From the NCBI RefSeq assembly GCF_001613425.1, contig NZ_BDCI01000003.1, positions 62,001-126,000 of the forward strand: 64,000 nt of DNA, read 5' to 3'. The position numbers and the translations under genes are program-made. Positions 1 through 7,678 of the stretch are shown one piece after another; position 1 is the stretch's first letter; each line of letters starts with the position of its first letter. The stretch comes from Nocardia vulneris (GTDB lineage: Bacteria; Actinomycetota; Actinomycetes; Mycobacteriales; Mycobacteriaceae). The notes under the pieces are model-generated. The model saw nothing but the letters and a program-made list of their open reading frames with translations, ran no database searches and had not been told where the DNA came from.

Positions 1-21
1 AGCTCAAGGAAGGAGTCCGCG

Positions 22-1008
22 ATGATTTCTCATCCCACCCGCCAGCATCAGCTGCGCGGCCCAGCACTCACCTCACCGGCACGCCCACGCCAGCACGCGC
101 GACTGGCGGGCTGCCTGACCGAACGCGATCGCTGGATCCTGCGGATGTGTCACGAGCATCGAGTGCTCACCACCGGTCAGCTCACCGCGCTCGGGTTCGG
201 CACCGGATCGGCCGCACGGCGACGGCTGGGGCGGCTACGCCACCAGGGTGTACTCGACTCATTCCGGCCCCTGCGCGCGACCGGCTCCGCACCAGCACAC
301 TGGGTCCTGGCACCCGCCGGGGCCGCGGTGCTCGCCGCAGAAGCCGGTCTCGAGGTACGTGATCTGGGTTACCGGCCCGATCGTGCGCTCGCCATCGCGC
401 ACAGCCTGCACCTGGCCCACACCTTGGGTGCCAACGACTGGTTCACTGCCTTAGCCACCGCCTCCGAACCCGAAACCCTGCTGGCGTGGTGGTCGCAATA
501 CCGTTGCAACGCGCTCTGGGGCGATCTCGCTCGCCCCGACGGCTACGGCCGGTTCGGCTCTGCGGCACCGACTCTGGACTTCTTTCTCGAGTTCGATCTG
601 GGCACCATGACACTGTCCACAGTCGCAGCCAAACTCACCGGTTACGCCGAGCTGGCCCGCACCAGCGCCGTCATCACCCCGATCCTGCTGTGGACACCCA
701 CCCTCGCCCGCGAAGCCGCTGCACGAAAAGTCTTGCGCCAGAACTGGAGCGAACTCACCGACCCCGACACGGTGCCGATCGCGACTGCTGCCGCCGAGCT
801 CGTCGGCGACTTCGCCGGGGCAAGCCCGGCGCGGCGAGTATGGCTGGCGTTGGAAGACACCGGTGGTCAACGAGTCTCCCTCGCGCAGTTGGCTTCTCGA
901 TGGCCGCGCCTGACACCAGCTCCGGCGACGGTGCCGATATCGCCGAAGAGCCGCCACGCAGTGCTGGCACCACCCTCACCGCGACCGCCCGATGCTGGGA
1001 GCCGGTGA
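22..1008 (+). CDS. Replication-relaxation family-like winged-helix protein
   Basis: 328 residues starting at ATG 22 behind a strong AAGGAAGGAG ribosome site. Residues about 33-115 read as a winged-helix domain: LTERDRWILRMCHEHRVLTT, then a helix rich in Arg (AARRRLGRLRHQGVLDSF) and a wing ending in HWVLAPAGAAVLA. This pattern is typical of the Replic_Relax family found on actinobacterial plasmids and integrative elements, where it is thought to act in plasmid replication or DNA relaxation. The C-terminal half (TLDFFLEFDLGTMTLSTVAAKLTGYAELA) resembles the degenerate nuclease-like half of that family. The gene overlaps the next one by one base (TGATG), so the two are probably translationally coupled. 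Family assignment is by pattern recognition; the function is inferred. Confidence 0.75.
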   Translation: MISHPTRQHQLRGPALTSPARPRQHARLAGCLTERDRWILRMCHEHRVLTTGQLTALGFGTGSAARRRLGRLRHQGVLDSFRPLRATGSAPAHWVLAPAGAAVLAAEAGLEVRDLGYRPDRALAIAHSLHLAHTLGANDWFTALATASEPETLLAWWSQYRCNALWGDLARPDGYGRFGSAAPTLDFFLEFDLGTMTLSTVAAKLTGYAELARTSAVITPILLWTPTLAREAAARKVLRQNWSELTDPDTVPIATAAAELVGDFAGASPARRVWLALEDTGGQRVSLAQLASRWPRLTPAPATVPISPKSRHAVLAPPSPRPPDAGSR

Positions 1009-2009
1009 TGTTGGCGCGCGTGATTGCGATGGGCTGCGCGGCCGTGGTGTTCGTCTCGGTCGTCATCGCCTCGGTCGTCACCACTGTCGCGGTATTCGAT
1101 CGACCGCACGCGATCGTGCCCGCGCCCGGTGCCGGTTCAGCGCCGAGCCCGGACGCGGTCGCCGACATCCCCGGACCGATGCTCGTGCTCTACCAGCGCG
1201 GCGCCGGAGTCTGCCCGGGCCTGGAGTGGTCGGTCCTCGCCGGCATCGGCAAGGTCGAGACCGACCATAGCCGCTCTCCCCTGCCCGGAGTCGGCTCCGG
1301 TGAGAATGCCTCGGGCGCAGCAGGTCCGATGCAATTTCTGGCACCCACCTTCGACAGCATCACCGCGCGTCATCCACTCCCGCCGGGCGGGTCCACACCG
1401 CCCTCGCGTTACAACCCTTCCGACGCGGTCTATGCCGCCGCGTGGTACCTGTGCGACTCCGGCGCGCCCAGCGATTTGCGGGCTGCGATCTTCGCCTACA
1501 ACCACGCCGACTGGTACGTCGACCAGGTCCTCGACTGGGCCGCCCGCTACAGCCTCACGGCCCCACCCGGCGGCGGAGACTGCCTCGATATCCGCGCCGC
1601 GAGTTCGGCCGCGGCGACCGCAATCGCCTTTGCCTGCGCCCAATTGGGGCAACCGTACGTATGGGGCGGCAACGGCCCCGACATCAACGGCGGCTGGGAC
1701 TGCTCGGGCCTGGTCCAGGCCGCCTACCGTCGCAGCGGAATCACCTTGCCCCGCACCACCGACGAGCAATACGCCGCCGGGCCCAGAATCCCGGACAACG
1801 ACCTCGCGCCGGGAGACCTCGTCTTCTACGGGGTCGAGGGCAACATCCACCACGTCGGGATGTATTTGGGAGCCGAAAAAATGGTGCACGCACCGACCTT
1901 CGGCATCCCCGTCCAAGTGAGTGACTATCGACTCGCCGATTACTTCGGCGCGACACGCCCCTGGATACCGGACCAGAACGGCTCCGAAGCGAGTTCTCAA
2001 GTTCCCTAA
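1008..2009 (+). CDS. Membrane-anchored lytic transglycosylase-NlpC/P60 cell-wall hydrolase
   Basis: 333 residues from ATG 1008, which overlaps the stop of the preceding gene. The reading frame stays open upstream to 486, but that part is a shadow of the preceding gene. An N-terminal membrane segment (residues about 10-30) is followed by an SLT-like transglycosylase domain with catalytic Glu84 in GKVETDHSRS and the GPMQF motif at 106-110. An NlpC/P60 domain at about 205-320 has Cys232 in WDCSGLV and His281/282 in NIHHVGMYLG. This two-domain layout is typical of the wall hydrolases of Gram-positive conjugation systems (the Tn916 Orf14/TcpG type), which open peptidoglycan locally for the transfer channel. 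Coupling to the replication-relaxation gene supports a conjugative-element role. Confidence 0.88.
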   Translation: MLARVIAMGCAAVVFVSVVIASVVTTVAVFDRPHAIVPAPGAGSAPSPDAVADIPGPMLVLYQRGAGVCPGLEWSVLAGIGKVETDHSRSPLPGVGSGENASGAAGPMQFLAPTFDSITARHPLPPGGSTPPSRYNPSDAVYAAAWYLCDSGAPSDLRAAIFAYNHADWYVDQVLDWAARYSLTAPPGGGDCLDIRAASSAAATAIAFACAQLGQPYVWGGNGPDINGGWDCSGLVQAAYRRSGITLPRTTDEQYAAGPRIPDNDLAPGDLVFYGVEGNIHHVGMYLGAEKMVHAPTFGIPVQVSDYRLADYFGATRPWIPDQNGSEASSQVP

Positions 2010-2117
2010 CACCTTCCAGCCATTCGCGAGATCGATCCGATCCCTTGTTCGCTGCGCGCCAGCACCCCGGTTCCTGGATAACCCATCGGTGGCTCCTTTA
2101 CACGAAAGGGCAGGTAC

Positions 2118-2336
2118 ATGCCCGAAAAGAACCCTAAGACAGTGAGCGCGCTCGCGGACTGTAGTTACCTGCCACCGGGAGCCAAAACTCCCGAGCCTTG
2201 CATCGACGAAGTCGAAATCCGCCTCGCCACAAACGGTCGTTGCACGCACGAGGACACGCTGTGTCCCGATTGCGCCTGGCAATGGCAGTTCGACCACCTC
2301 TTCTGCGAGCGCCTTCCCTGGGATAAAAACAACTGA
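2118..2336 (+). CDS. Small cysteine-containing hypothetical protein
   Basis: 72 residues from ATG 2118, with GAAAGGGCAGG upstream as a plausible ribosome site. Cysteines fall at positions 15, 28, 42, 48, 51 and 64, including CTHEDTLCPDC, which suggests a small metal-binding (zinc-ribbon-like) fold. It follows the wall hydrolase by about 110 bases and is probably part of the same accessory transcription unit. I do not recognise a family; the coding call rests on the start signal, codon bias and the spaced cysteines. Confidence 0.6.
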   Translation: MPEKNPKTVSALADCSYLPPGAKTPEPCIDEVEIRLATNGRCTHEDTLCPDCAWQWQFDHLFCERLPWDKNN

Positions 2337-2619
2337 AATTAATCTCGGAAGGCCCCGAGCCGCACAGGTGGGAGATGTTGTCCAAGAAGCTATTCCCCAT
2401 GCGGTGTGAACAGGACGGGCGGAGGTTCCGTACGCGAAAACCCCAGGAATTCAACGTACATCCATCTTGTTTTCCGATACCCCTTGACATCGATGCGGGT
2501 ACGGAGCGTCGATATAGATGGAACCCCGCACACCCGGTAACGCAACCGGCGGGCGACCGTCCCGGCCGGGACATGACCCACATTCCATTTCATCGCTCAA
2601 ATCCTGAAAGGGGACTGTC
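2337..2619. other. Non-coding gap before the winged-helix regulator
   Basis: About 280 bases between the small Cys protein and the winged-helix regulator. Short open frames cross it, but none has a good start signal or residue composition. The end of the gap carries the GAAAGGGG ribosome site for ATG 2620. No convincing promoter or repeat was seen. Confidence 0.4.
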
Positions 2620-3435
2620 ATGTCCACCACCAGCACGACCACCACCGACACCCGTACCGCCCAGGAAAACACCTTGTGGCAGACATTGACCGACAACCCC
2701 GGCAGCACCACCAGCGAACTCGCCAACTTCGCATCGGTACCGAAGACCACCGTCCGCAAGATCGTCGCCGCCTGGGCTGGCGAGGGGCTGGTCGTGCGCG
2801 CCAACGACGGCGACGATCGTTCCGGCTTCCGCTGGCGTATCGCAGCCGACGCCGAAACCAGTTCCGCTGCACCAGAACCCACACCGCAGGCGACGGCCGA
2901 CGAACCTGCGTCTGCCGCCACCCAGGACGTTCCCGCTGCCGACGCGACGACGACGGCCGAACCCCACCCCACCCCGGACACCGACGCAGCCGAGACGCAA
3001 CCCGCAGACGAGCCACTGCCCGAGGAATCCGACACCGAAACGGACACTACCGAGGCGATCTCGCCGACACCTGGTAGCGATGCGGATAGCACTGCGGGAG
3101 AGGAGGACTCGGTAGATCCCGCCGCCGATCCGGCAGTGAAGGGCACGTGCCCGACCTGCGGGCAGCGGATCAAGCGCCCCAGAGGGCCGCAGCCCGGCGC
3201 ATTGCGAGGGCTGGTCGAGGACTTCCTGCGCGATCACCCGGGCGAAGAGTTCACGCCCGGACAGATCGCTAAAGCGTTGGGCGGCAAGTCTTCCGGCGCG
3301 GTTTACAACGCATGTTTTGCACTGGTCGGGAGATTCGTCGCCGAATACACCTGCGAACGCCCGAACAAGTTCAAGCTCCACCCCACCCAGGAACAGCAGC
3401 AGGCCCAGGAACAAGCAGCGCAGCAACAGCAGTAA
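2620..3435 (+). CDS. Protein with two winged-helix-like modules and a central zinc-knuckle
   Basis: 271 residues. Residues about 18-75 form a winged-helix-like module (TLTDNPGSTTSELANFASV, then VPKTTVRKIVAAWAGEGLVV). A long acidic Thr/Pro/Glu-rich linker follows (about 80-165), then CPTCGQRIKRP (one CxxC pair) and a second HTH-like module (EEFTPGQIAKALGGKSSGAV). The tail is almost pure Gln/Ala. The second module closely resembles the N-terminal module of the AAA+ ATPase at 9947-11107 (FGPREIARITGRSSGAIGNA), so the element reuses one DNA-binding cassette. It is likely a nucleoid-type or regulatory DNA-binding protein. The exact target is unknown. Confidence 0.72.
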   Translation: MSTTSTTTTDTRTAQENTLWQTLTDNPGSTTSELANFASVPKTTVRKIVAAWAGEGLVVRANDGDDRSGFRWRIAADAETSSAAPEPTPQATADEPASAATQDVPAADATTTAEPHPTPDTDAAETQPADEPLPEESDTETDTTEAISPTPGSDADSTAGEEDSVDPAADPAVKGTCPTCGQRIKRPRGPQPGALRGLVEDFLRDHPGEEFTPGQIAKALGGKSSGAVYNACFALVGRFVAEYTCERPNKFKLHPTQEQQQAQEQAAQQQQ

Positions 3436-3450
3436 CTCGACACCACCTAA

Positions 3451-3479
3451 CGGCCGGTGCGCCATACGCGTACCGGCCG
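3451..3479 (+). terminator. Hairpin terminator after the winged-helix regulator
   Basis: An 8-bp perfect stem (CGGCCGGT at 3451-3458 with ACCGGCCG at 3472-3479) with further GCG/CGC pairing inside, 16 bases past the stop at 3435. There is no T-run, which is usual for actinobacterial hairpin terminators. Confidence 0.6.
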
Positions 3480-3720
3480 AAGGGCGTTCCTGCTGGCTTT
3501 GGTCGTGAACATCGGGAGTCAGGCAAAGCCAGTACTTACCCGGACCGAAACGAACAGCCGGGTGGGCTGCTCTCCGCACGGTACCGCCTGGGTGGCCAAC
3601 GCTGCCCCGACGCCGTTCGTTAATTCGAATCTCAAGCATATCTGCCAGAAACCGAAGTGCTCGGACGCATTCTAAGAATGCGAGGGGGCAAATCTTTCAA
3701 GCCGACTCGATGGCCCGTTA

Positions 3721-4341
3721 TCAATTCTCTTGCGACATGACCCGCGCCATGGGATTCCTCGCCGCTCTCACAAGGCTGCGGAACTGCGTCGGTGTAAGGA
3801 CCTTGGTGTGCTGCCGCAGTACGTGGCTGCGGTATGCCTCCACAAACGGCTTGTCCCGGGTCACGCAATACACCTGGGCTAGGGGGTCTTCGTTGGCCAC
3901 GAATCGACATGTGCCGTAAACGAGGCCGTCCTCGTGATCCAGCGGCGGGTTACCGTCCGGACAAGGATTGGAAATGGTGTAGCCATTCGACCTTTCCACC
4001 AGGCCACCGATCATCTCGGTCAGCAGCGTGTCCGCGTCCTGGCGTTGCCAGCCGAGTATCTCAACTGCCTTCTTGTGGGTCATCACCTGTATGTGGTCGC
4101 TCACAACAACCTCGATTGGCTCACGTCGAGTCAGGTTGCCGGACTGGCACACCGCGACCGCCAGCAGCGAGTCAGGATACGACCGTGTGGCGGGGTCTGG
4201 CCGGGTAGAGGCCAGACGAGCTGCGGCAGAGTTGAATTTGGCCCAGGTGAACGGCGGACCCGTCAAGCTCGCTACGTCGAGGTAAATGTTGCAGTCGAAG
4301 ATGACGACATGCCGCTGTACCTCGGTACCGGCAGGTTGCAA
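3721..4341 (-). CDS. PIN-domain protein, putative toxin of a Panacea-type toxin-antitoxin pair
   Basis: 206 residues on the minus strand. A PIN-like first strand with an acidic residue occurs at about residues 12-22 (VVIFDCNIYLD, Asp16, Asn18 and Asp22). Further acidic positions occur at DHEDGLVYGT and VTRDKPFVEA, matching the metal-binding quartet expected for a PIN ribonuclease. The start lies 3 bases past the stop of the upstream Panacea-domain gene, so the pair is an operon. PIN toxins usually cleave RNA; here the toxin role is inferred from the partner. The protein is longer than a minimal PIN (about 130 residues), so an extra substrate- or partner-binding part is likely. Confidence 0.7.
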   Translation of the reverse strand: MQPAGTEVQRHVVIFDCNIYLDVASLTGPPFTWAKFNSAAARLASTRPDPATRSYPDSLLAVAVCQSGNLTRREPIEVVVSDHIQVMTHKKAVEILGWQRQDADTLLTEMIGGLVERSNGYTISNPCPDGNPPLDHEDGLVYGTCRFVANEDPLAQVYCVTRDKPFVEAYRSHVLRQHTKVLTPTQFRSLVRAARNPMARVMSQEN

Positions 4342-4344
4342 GGG

Positions 4345-4992
4345 CTATGCCTCCCGGTTGCGGATTCGTACCAGCGGGATGCCGTCGTAGTCGTCGGGAC
4401 TCGCGATCGCGAGATTCGCTCCGCCCCAAGGATCGTCGTCGAGTTTGTCCTCGGGCAGGCTCGCCAGAAGCGTGTCGATGTCGACGCGCTCGGTATCAAT
4501 GACCGGCGCATGTACGCCACCTGCGGCCAAATCTGCTGCGGTTCGGCCGCCGAGCAACCGTTCCTGACGGTAGAACCGGGCCATCGAATCGTTCTTGATC
4601 GGGCGACTACGCCGAAGGGCCTGCAATAGGGTGCGGGATTCCTTCCATGGCGTCTCGGTGTGAGTCAGTGCGCTGAGTTCCGAGCCGCTCATCGAGCCGT
4701 ACTGCACCAAGACCAGATCTACGAGATTGGAGGCGAGGTCACAGAGTTCGATGCCGTCAAGCTTTTGGTTTTCCGGTTGACGAGTACGTACGTCAGCACG
4801 AGTGCGCCATAATTCGGGAATAACAGGCCCCATCGGCCAGCCATGAAACTTCTCGGGAAACAGTGGCCTGTCCGTGATGGCCAGGTGCCACGCCTGCACG
4901 TAGTACAGGAGCTTTTGCAGCGGCATCTTGTCCAGCCATCGACCACCGTGCCGGGCGATGATCACTGATGCCACTTGATCAGCCAACAGCAT
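4345..4992 (-). CDS. Panacea-domain (DUF4065/SocA-like) antitoxin candidate
   Basis: 215 residues starting at ATG 4992 behind a very strong AGGAGGTGG ribosome site. Residues about 3-120 show the Panacea pattern: LADQVASVIIARHGG, LQKLLYYVQAWHLAI, GPVIPELWR, then LTHTETPW. Panacea (DUF4065) proteins serve as promiscuous antitoxins that neutralise unrelated toxins encoded beside them (PanA systems). The order antitoxin then toxin, 3 bases apart, fits. The C-terminal 60 residues are specific to this protein and could contact the PIN partner. Such a pair could stabilise the integrated element or abort phage infection. Confidence 0.8.
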   Translation of the reverse strand: MLLADQVASVIIARHGGRWLDKMPLQKLLYYVQAWHLAITDRPLFPEKFHGWPMGPVIPELWRTRADVRTRQPENQKLDGIELCDLASNLVDLVLVQYGSMSGSELSALTHTETPWKESRTLLQALRRSRPIKNDSMARFYRQERLLGGRTAADLAAGGVHAPVIDTERVDIDTLLASLPEDKLDDDPWGGANLAIASPDDYDGIPLVRIRNREA

Positions 4993-5460
4993 CGCGCCAC
5001 CTCCTCAAAGCCAGTGTAGACATCCGAGATCTCATCAGGGCAGGTCAGTGTTGCACATCGCGGAACGGATCACGTGGCAACCCGGCGAGTCATCCCGGAT
5101 TCTCCGGACATATAGTCGCGCCCGCGCGGCCGTACCGCTCGGTCTCGACCGCGAAGTCGTGGTGCAGGAGCGTGTCTAGGCAGTCTTGCGATGCCGGGCC
5201 AGCTGGCCTATTGCATATCTGGGAACACCTGAACGCTACGACGCCATGCGCGGGCCGCCAAGAGTGCTGCGAATTCGCGACCACAGGTATCGGACCGCTG
5301 CGAGGTGGTGTCGTGATTCGTGACCAAGCGCTGTCGAGGAGAGGAGGTGGAACTTTTCGCGGTTCCGGTGGGAAGAACGTCCTCGAGGCTGCCAGTCCAT
5401 GGATGCACGCGGAACACACATCGGTGTGTGCGCCGACCATCCGTATCCGGAGGACGCTTC
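4993..5460. other. Divergent intergenic region between antitoxin and cutinase genes
   Basis: About 470 bases between two divergent genes, so it should hold both promoters. At its left edge it contains the AGGAGGTGG ribosome site of the Panacea gene, and at its right edge the GGAGG (5449-5453) of the cutinase gene. Long open frames cross it but look like shadows. I could not fix -35/-10 boxes with confidence. Confidence 0.5.
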
Positions 5461-6885
5461 ATGGCCAACCCCGCCCGCTTCCGTTTCCCGCGCCCCGCCA
5501 CGACCGGTTCATCATGCCGACTGCCCACCCGCATAACCGCCACCGCCATCGCTGCCGCCGCCACGGCTGCCACCATCATGGGCACGGGCACCGCCGCCGC
5601 CGACCCCAAATGCGCGCCGTTCACCGCGATCCTGGTGCCCGGGACCACCGAAACCAGCCCCGCCGCGAACCCGACCCAACCGGCCGGGCTGCTAACGACC
5701 GTCGGCAACGGTCTGTCTGCCCGATACGGCGGCGATATCGACGTCCGTTACCTGCCCTACCCCGCTGCGCTCGCGCCCTACCGGCCCTCGCAGAACGGTG
5801 GTGTCGCCGCAATGTCGAGCATGCTCAGCGGATTGTGCGCGTCCACGCGAGTAGTGCTCGCCGGCTACTCCCAAGGCGCCGATGTCGTGGGTGATACCAC
5901 CGCCGCGATCGGGCAGGGGCGAGGTCCCCTCGACCCTGCGCGCGTGCTCGGCGTCGGCCTGATCTCCGACCCGCGCCGCGACCCCGCCACCCCACAGCTG
6001 GGTGCACCGGCCACCGGCCAGGGCATCGCCGGTCCCCGCGACGATTTCGGCGCACTCGCGAACCGCGTCCGGACCGTGTGCGCCACGGGGGACCTGTACT
6101 GCTCGACCGACCCGAACGCCGCACCCGCGCTCTCCGCGATCGGGCGAGCGTTCACGAGCGGCAACGCCCTGCCTGACTCGGCTGGAAGCTTCACCCCGGC
6201 AGCAGGAGCTGATCTGGATCCGTCGTCGGTGACTCGGCAAGTCGTCATCGTGCTCGGTGGCCTGGCCGGGGTCGCCGCCAACCTCCCCGCCATCGTCGAT
6301 GATCTCGGCCAACTCCCGGCCAGACTCGCCGCGGGCGACCTGCCCGGCCTGCACCAACTCACCGGCGACCTCAACACCCAACTCCAGCCACTGGTGGAGA
6401 TGGCGTCGAAAGTCGACCTCCGTCTGGTCGCACGCGCGTTGACCCTCGCGGCACCGCTTGACCAGAGCGGCACGGTCGGAACCGCCGCCCAGATCGTGAA
6501 CGTTCTCGCGGGCGTCGACGTGGCCCGCGCTGCCCGCGACATCGGCACCGCCCAGGAGATCGCCTGGCGTGCGCTCGACAAACTGACCGGCGGCGACCCG
6601 CTCAGTGGTGGACTGGAGCTGATCGGCCTCGCACCGATCGGAGCCGACCTCGCCGGCATCGCCGCGGCGGCCCTCACCGGCGAGGGCGGAGCACACCTGT
6701 CAGGTCTCGCGTCGAGCTTCACCGAGTTGACGAGCCCCGACACCAGCCAAGCATTCGCCGATTTGGCTCGCGAAGGCGGCGACGCCGCGCAGTTCTACCT
6801 CGGCGGGGTGCATCAGACCGGCTACGACGCGGCCGTTGTTCAGGTGCTGGAGTTCCTGACCAGCCAGATCGACACCGCCCGATAG
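5461..6885 (+). CDS. Secreted cutinase-family serine esterase with a large insertion
   Basis: 474 residues from ATG 5461, chosen because GGAGG lies 7 bases upstream and a signal peptide follows at once (Arg-rich n-region, Ala/Thr-rich core, cleavage near TAAADPKC at about 48). The cutinase fold has nucleophile Ser137 in AGYSQGAD and Asp211 in CATGDLYC. The family's catalytic His normally follows within about 20 residues. Here the best candidate is His451 in GGVHQTGYDAA near the C-terminus, after roughly 240 inserted residues rich in Ala, Leu and Asp. Cutinase-like enzymes of mycolate bacteria hydrolyse lipid esters; envelope-lipid remodelling during conjugation is a possible role but is not shown. 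Confidence 0.85.
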   Translation: MANPARFRFPRPATTGSSCRLPTRITATAIAAAATAATIMGTGTAAADPKCAPFTAILVPGTTETSPAANPTQPAGLLTTVGNGLSARYGGDIDVRYLPYPAALAPYRPSQNGGVAAMSSMLSGLCASTRVVLAGYSQGADVVGDTTAAIGQGRGPLDPARVLGVGLISDPRRDPATPQLGAPATGQGIAGPRDDFGALANRVRTVCATGDLYCSTDPNAAPALSAIGRAFTSGNALPDSAGSFTPAAGADLDPSSVTRQVVIVLGGLAGVAANLPAIVDDLGQLPARLAAGDLPGLHQLTGDLNTQLQPLVEMASKVDLRLVARALTLAAPLDQSGTVGTAAQIVNVLAGVDVARAARDIGTAQEIAWRALDKLTGGDPLSGGLELIGLAPIGADLAGIAAAALTGEGGAHLSGLASSFTELTSPDTSQAFADLAREGGDAAQFYLGGVHQTGYDAAVVQVLEFLTSQIDTAR

Positions 6886-6929
6886 CTTTTCTCACCCCCG
6901 CACCAGTGGGGCAGCACCAAGCGACAGGA

Positions 6930-6968
6930 GGCGATCGGCCACCGGGTTGAACCCGGTGGCCGATCGCC
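6930..6968. terminator. Long perfect palindrome, likely bidirectional terminator
   Basis: A 39-base perfect inverted repeat (19-base arms around one central base). It lies between the cutinase stop at 6885 (plus strand) and the convergent zinc protein ending at 7038 (minus strand). The stem is very GC-rich and has no T-tract. Confidence 0.7.
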
Positions 6969-7037
6969 CTCGAACACCGCTGCCGTCGACATTTCCAGTC
7001 GTTGGCCCTTTAGCAACAGGTGCGGCTCTCGCTGCCG

Positions 7038-7181
7038 TTACTCGGTTGAACTGCCCGCATGGGTTGAGGGTTCGGCGCAGTCGTCGCAGATCCCGATCAG
7101 CCGATTCAGCACGAGGTTCTGGGTCGAGACCCGTACGCGTTTGCACCGTCGGCAACACTCGCAATATCCGATAACCCGCAT
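7038..7181 (-). CDS. Tiny zinc-ribbon-like protein (47 aa)
   Basis: A 48-codon frame from ATG 7181, with GAAGGGAG placed 8 bases upstream. It starts MRVIGYCECCRRCKRVRVS and has a second knuckle GICDDCAE, so two clustered Cys pairs (CECC/RRC and CDDC) could bind one zinc ion. It is the last gene of the minus-strand accessory operon that runs from 11.5 kb. Such very small zinc proteins are common in actinobacterial mobile elements, but no function can be assigned. Confidence 0.65.
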   Translation of the reverse strand: MRVIGYCECCRRCKRVRVSTQNLVLNRLIGICDDCAEPSTHAGSSTE

Positions 7182-7301
7182 GTTTTGGACTCCCTTCTCA
7201 GGTCCGGGGAACGACCTCGTTCTTTCTCGAGCTCGGGTGCCGACAACACCGGGCTCCGGTCAAGCAGCCAATGCAGGCACGCGCCCTGGATACGAGCCGC
7301 A

Positions 7302-7336
7302 CCCTGGGCCACCGAACTCGAATCGGTGGCCCAGGG
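7302..7336 (-). terminator. Perfect 14-bp stem-loop inside the accessory operon
   Basis: CCCTGGGCCACCGA at 7302-7315 pairs perfectly with 7323-7336 around a 7-base loop. It lies 45 bases past the end of the frameshifted gene and about 120 bases before the tiny zinc gene. It may be a partial terminator or an mRNA processing/stability element. Confidence 0.55.
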
Positions 7337-7380
7337 CGTACCTCGTACGAGACTGGTGCGGTGGCGAACCCGGTGGAGGC

Positions 7381-7678
7381 TCATCGGTAGGGCGGGCTGT
7401 GGACCTCTACGTTCCAACGTCCTGGTGTCGATGTGCGGGTAGCGGTGGCCGCCCAACCAACAAGGTCGTCTTCGAAGTCGTGGGCGAACCAGGTCAAGAT
7501 TCGCCGCTCGGCCTCGACGGCGGTCGTGGCGTCGGCTGCACAGGCCAGCTTTGCTGTCGTATCCGAGAGCGGCCATATCCGGATCGGATACCGCTAGGTT
7601 GTCGCTACTGATAAGTGTGGCGGCCCAACGGTATTGGGGGACATCCGGATACAGGCAGCTCGGGTAGGTAGTGGTCAT
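7381..7678 (-). pseudogene. Frameshifted accessory gene (about 97 aa if restored)
   Basis: ATG 7678 overlaps the stop of the upstream gene (ATGA), so translation should be coupled. The frame opens MTTTYPSCLYPDVPQYRWAA and runs well to GYD (codon ending 7556), after which the in-frame product becomes an Arg-rich nonsense tail. Moving into the next frame at 7557 restores a natural protein (TAKLACAADATTAVEAERRI, then WFAHDFEDDLVGWAA and a stop at 7381-7383). A one-base gain or two-base loss near 7556-7560 explains this, as would a programmed +1 shift or a sequencing error. Family unknown. Confidence 0.6.

Noticed and set aside
486..1007. Upstream extension of the wall-hydrolase frame to 486
   Set aside because: It lies wholly inside the replication-relaxation gene and the residues are Arg-rich nonsense; ATG 1008 is followed at once by a membrane anchor.
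7190..7384. Possible gene starting ATGAGC at 7384 (overlapping ATGA) on the minus strand
   Set aside because: Sequence is low-quality (repetitive Arg/Ser), contains a perfect hairpin and the ribosome site of the tiny zinc gene; more likely untranslated spacer.
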